Position numbers and translations under genes: made by a program
Shown: positions 61,501 through 64,000 of the stretch, in pieces
Position numbering within the stretch: position 1 is the first letter of the stretch
Layout: the number at the start of each line of letters is the position of its first letter
Assembly: GCA_963965975.1 (NCBI GenBank)
Contig: OZ014411.1
Coordinates: forward strand, 19,062,446 to 19,126,445
Length of the DNA stretch: 64,000 bases
Origin: Xestospongia bergquistia
Taxonomy: Eukaryota > Porifera > Demospongiae > Haplosclerida > Petrosiidae
Reading direction: 5' to 3'
Notes under the pieces: generated by a model
The model's database searches: none
Seen by the model: only the letters and a program-made list of their open reading frames with translations
What the model was told of the DNA's origin: nothing

Positions 61501-63854
61501 ACTCTTTATTAAGTGTTTTTTTTGCCATAAAATCTGTAAATACTTCTACTATAATATACTTGGCAACTACAGTAGCTCTGTAATTCACTAACAACATAAC
61601 TGTAGCTTTGTTAATTGTATTATAGTGTAGGAGGTTACTACATCTTGTTGCAAAAACCATATTCCATATTATTGTTGTTATATTCTTAAGCTCTGGAAAG
61701 CACAGTATTTGGAGGCTAGTCTATTAATAGGTACAGAAATGAAGAATGCAAGATTGGAATATGTAGCTGATCTCATTGAAAAGGTATCATGACCTAAACA
61801 CTGTATTAAAATAACATACTAGTTAACATATATCTGGTTTTAGAAGCAAACAATCCCTTCTTCATATCAGATTTCTGGTTATGACTTTCCTAGATAACTG
61901 GTGCTGTATATTTTTAATAAAATTTCTGAACTTGAAGGCATTTTGAATGGTGCAAACCATGTATCTCTAGCTCATTTTTAGCCAGAGTTATAGGACTGAG
62001 TTAGTGTTCGTTCTCAATGTAAACAGAGTATTATTATATATCTGAATGTGTATAGAAAAAAGAGTACACAAATATTATTAACTACCATTATAATATTATT
62101 CCTATTATATCTGTAATCATAGACATGCTATTTAAATTCGTTAGGATCTTCTATTATTGGGAGCAACTGCTGTAGAAGATAAGCTACAAGATGTGAGTGA
62201 CATAACAACAACATCTCTTTAAGTTATTCTCATTAGTATGTTCCTGAAACAATAGATGATTTACATCAAGCTGGTATTAAAGTGTGGGTATTGACCGGTG
62301 ACAAGATGGAGACAGCAGTCAATATAGGTATATATCAGTGCAGCATTGTGTTCTATCATGTTTTATTATGTAATATATTTGATATTATACACATCAATAC
62401 ACTATCTATCTTATCCTTTCAGCATTCTCCTCCCGGCAAGTGACAAGTGATATGAGACTAATCTTAGTAGCAGAGACTAATGATGTGGTTGGTCTTCAGT
62501 ACCTTAAACAATGGATTTATTAACATCTTTGCATTGATTGTATTTGTGTTCTACGTTAATGGTTTGTAGAGATATCAATGTGAACATGTTGACTTACTAC
62601 GTTTAAATAATTCTACTCTGCCTTATCATGGTTTACTATATCCATGTTGACTTGCATGCATCTCCAATGAGAATTGATACTTACATTAAGAACTAAATCT
62701 ATTTACATTCAACCAAACATGTCTCATTTAGTAATTAAAATAGCAGTTATAAACAAGTACTTTATATTTTGTGTATTAATACATCTAGACCGTTAAAGCT
62801 AAATTAAATCAAGAACTCTTTGAAATCAAGAACAATGCAAAACAAATTGAGGTAAACTACACACACCAAGGGCTCCCTTTCTCTAGTGTGTATAGAGATA
62901 TACACAGAACAATCATTCACTTCACTACCACATTGCTTACAATTAAAATTATGTATGAATTTTGTTCAGTATACCCTTTCTTATTCTTTCTTGTTACAGA
63001 CTGCAATTGCAATTGATGGAAAGGTATGAACAAACACACATCTACGTATACTGTCAAGCAATTATGTTCATTTGTACATGGATATCTACAACATATACTG
63101 TCATGTGATTTGACAGAACATGTTCTTTTGTACATGAATATCTGTATATATTGTTCTGTAACTTGACAGTATATATTCTTTTGTATGTGGATGGATAAAA
63201 GGGTATACTGACTGAAAAATGACCTAACAGTAGATGGATTAATTATATACAGTTATTACATCTTGTTTTTATCCTCATTTTGAAGGCTCTTGACTACGTA
63301 ATTGTATCAAATGAGATAGCTAATCTTTTTCTTGAGCTTGCTCTTCTCTGTCAATCTGTGATTTGCTGTCGGGTCTCACCTGCTCAAAAAGCTGAGATGG
63401 TTGATTTAGTCCGTAGAAAAGTGAAAAAAGTGACATTAGCAATAGGAGATGGAGCTAATGATGTCAGCATGATACAGGTATAACATTGTGAGTGATTGTG
63501 AGAAGTTCAGTATCATAATGGCTAATAATAACTAAAGAGTACTAGCCTGTTATGAATACTATTGCTTTGTGTATCACTGAATGCACAAAATAGTAATGAC
63601 ATTTCATTATATCTTTAAAAGGCTGCTAATATTGGAGTCGGTATCTCTGGGAGAGAGGGTCTACAAGCAACTTTGGCCTCTGATTACTCAATAGCTCAAG
63701 TAAGGAATTTATGAATATGACATGTGTAATGATTTGGTGACAGTTTCAGTATTTGTCCAAGTTGTTGCTAGTTCATGGAGCATGGAATTATCAGAGACAA
63801 ACTAAATTAGTGCTATACTCTTTCTACAAGAATGTCTCCCTCTACATGATAGAG
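49600..63854 (+). CDS. P4-ATPase phospholipid flippase, ATP8A-like (3' end missing)
   Basis: Thirty-three exons with consistent phases give the first 903 residues of a protein usually about 1150 long. Exons: 49600-49654 (predicted start), 50065-50302, 51031-51130, 51895-51993, 52049-52094, 52198-52241, 52284-52357, 52432-52501, 52547-52597, 52737-52810, 52940-53108, 53388-53457, 53844-53885, 54800-54897, 55261-55296, 55412-55489, 56074-56162, 56212-56278, 56375-56483, 56786-56868, 57071-57120, 57170-57239, 61026-61110, 61396-61448, 61691-61783, 62145-62192, 62237-62327, 62423-62487, 62789-62851, 63000-63023, 63286-63477, 63622-63699, 63750-63854. Landmarks: actuator loop LDGES (232-236), PISL in TM4 (402-405), phosphorylation site DKTGT (Asp455), CKGAD, LTGDK (716-720) and [11 protein letters not shown] (832-842). 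Such pumps move aminophospholipids to the cytosolic leaflet, usually with a CDC50 partner. [20 protein letters not shown] and [20 protein letters not shown] fit ATP8A best. The last helices lie beyond the edge. Confidence 0.9.
51131..51645. repeat. 40-bp minisatellite in flippase intron 3
   Basis: About 12-13 imperfect copies of a 40-bp unit (gtacatacactacaatagta then tcagtaatccttcactagag). The array starts at the first base of the intron: the exon end gctagag plus donor gtacat is echoed as cactagag gtacat in each unit. Confidence 0.9.
54040..54620. repeat. (GGACTATA)n clusters and triplicated flank in intron 13
   Basis: Short clusters of ggactata/ggactac at 54052-54090 and 54336-54410, each followed by cttctcttattag and a gatagag-ggaaaa ... 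ttccttcatt-ctttat-taataatgtaa block. That block occurs three times (about 54108, 54427 and 54587). The whole is a diverged triplication inside one intron. Confidence 0.75.
57240..61025. repeat. Large flippase intron 22, built of repeats
   Basis: At 3.8 kb this is by far the longest intron of the gene. It contains a 119-bp tandem duplication (57853-58085), an exact-looking 362-bp tandem duplication (58981-59702), a diverged duplication of about 440 bp (59700-59870 against 60140-60290) and a short 30-bp repeat with ttatatcattatcagacaca (60344-60475). There is also an isolated 88-codon open stretch (60506-60772) that I do not recognise. Confidence 0.8.
58981..59702. repeat. Two 362-bp tandem copies
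   Basis: ccatcagtccactcagcatt starts at 58981 and again at 59343, and I see no difference over the unit. Each copy contains cagaaaagagtatataagaa, acttatatac and gaccggaaatggagcaatct. A related sequence occurs in reverse orientation at about 18640-18675, in an LRR intron, so part of the unit is a dispersed repeat. Confidence 0.9.
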
Positions 63855-64000
63855 GTATAGTGACCCTATGTACTAGAATGACATGCTACTGTATACCCGA
63901 TAAATTTGGCAAGGATAAATCTGACAATGTATTAAACCACATAGTCTTCATTTTAATAATAATGCAAAATATCTGATATAAAAATGATCATTTTACATTT

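Noticed and set aside
1-64000. tRNA or rRNA genes
   Set aside because: I saw no T-arm/anticodon-arm pattern or ribosomal sequence, but a covariance-model scan was not possible.

Overview
The window is eukaryotic, AT-rich, animal genomic DNA with short GT-AG introns (mostly about 50-400 nt), TATA-box promoters and several young tandem gene arrays. The short-chain collagens (signal peptide, CDCG, about 15 Gly-X-Y triplets, then a C-terminal domain opening with VYTRWGQTICP) resemble the short-chain 'C4' spongin-type collagens of sponges. With the compact introns this points to a demosponge, for example an Amphimedon-like species. The species is an inference; no ribosomal or mitochondrial marker is present.

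Layout. (1) 0.6-1.8 kb: a dead PIF/Harbinger element with terminal inverted repeats. (2) 1.87-2.06 kb: two 72-nt leucine-rich-repeat (LRR) exons on the minus strand. (3) 3.4-17.6 kb: a plus-strand short-chain collagen array with one intact gene (7851-8753), one copy spoiled by a single in-frame stop (3421-4331), two clear pseudogenes and several relics. A 2.37-kb hAT element with matching 8-bp target duplications splits one relic. (4) 18.46-20.29 kb: the 5' half of an LRR gene on the minus strand. Its exon phases fit the two exons at 2 kb, so the collagen array may lie inside one large LRR intron. (5) 20.77-27.49 kb: two paralogous double-SPRY genes (SPRYD3-like) arranged head-to-head. In both, the start ATG is the last codon of exon 1. 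(6) 27.92-30.15 kb: a four-exon minus-strand gene for a small secreted MRH (mannose-6-phosphate-receptor homology) protein, with a palindromic pair of CACGTG boxes upstream. (7) 30.5-49.3 kb: an array of nine apparently intact two-exon genes plus at least five relics of a small protein family I do not recognise. There are six forward copies (F1-F6) and three reverse copies (R1-R3), all with one intron at the same position. (8) 49.6-63.9 kb: 33 exons of a P4-ATPase (ATP8A-like flippase) that runs off the right edge.

The best candidate for something undescribed is the array in (7). It is a small alpha-helical family without signal peptides, expanded by repeated duplication, with a shared core (DLG-x-[IV]-T-x-Y-x-G-x-x-F-x-P-Q-x-[IL]-P-V) and its own promoter module (TGACGTCA upstream of TATAAAAG). 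The flanking genes (MRH lectin, flippase, SPRYD3 pair) are single-copy or two-copy housekeeping-type genes and look unrelated to it.
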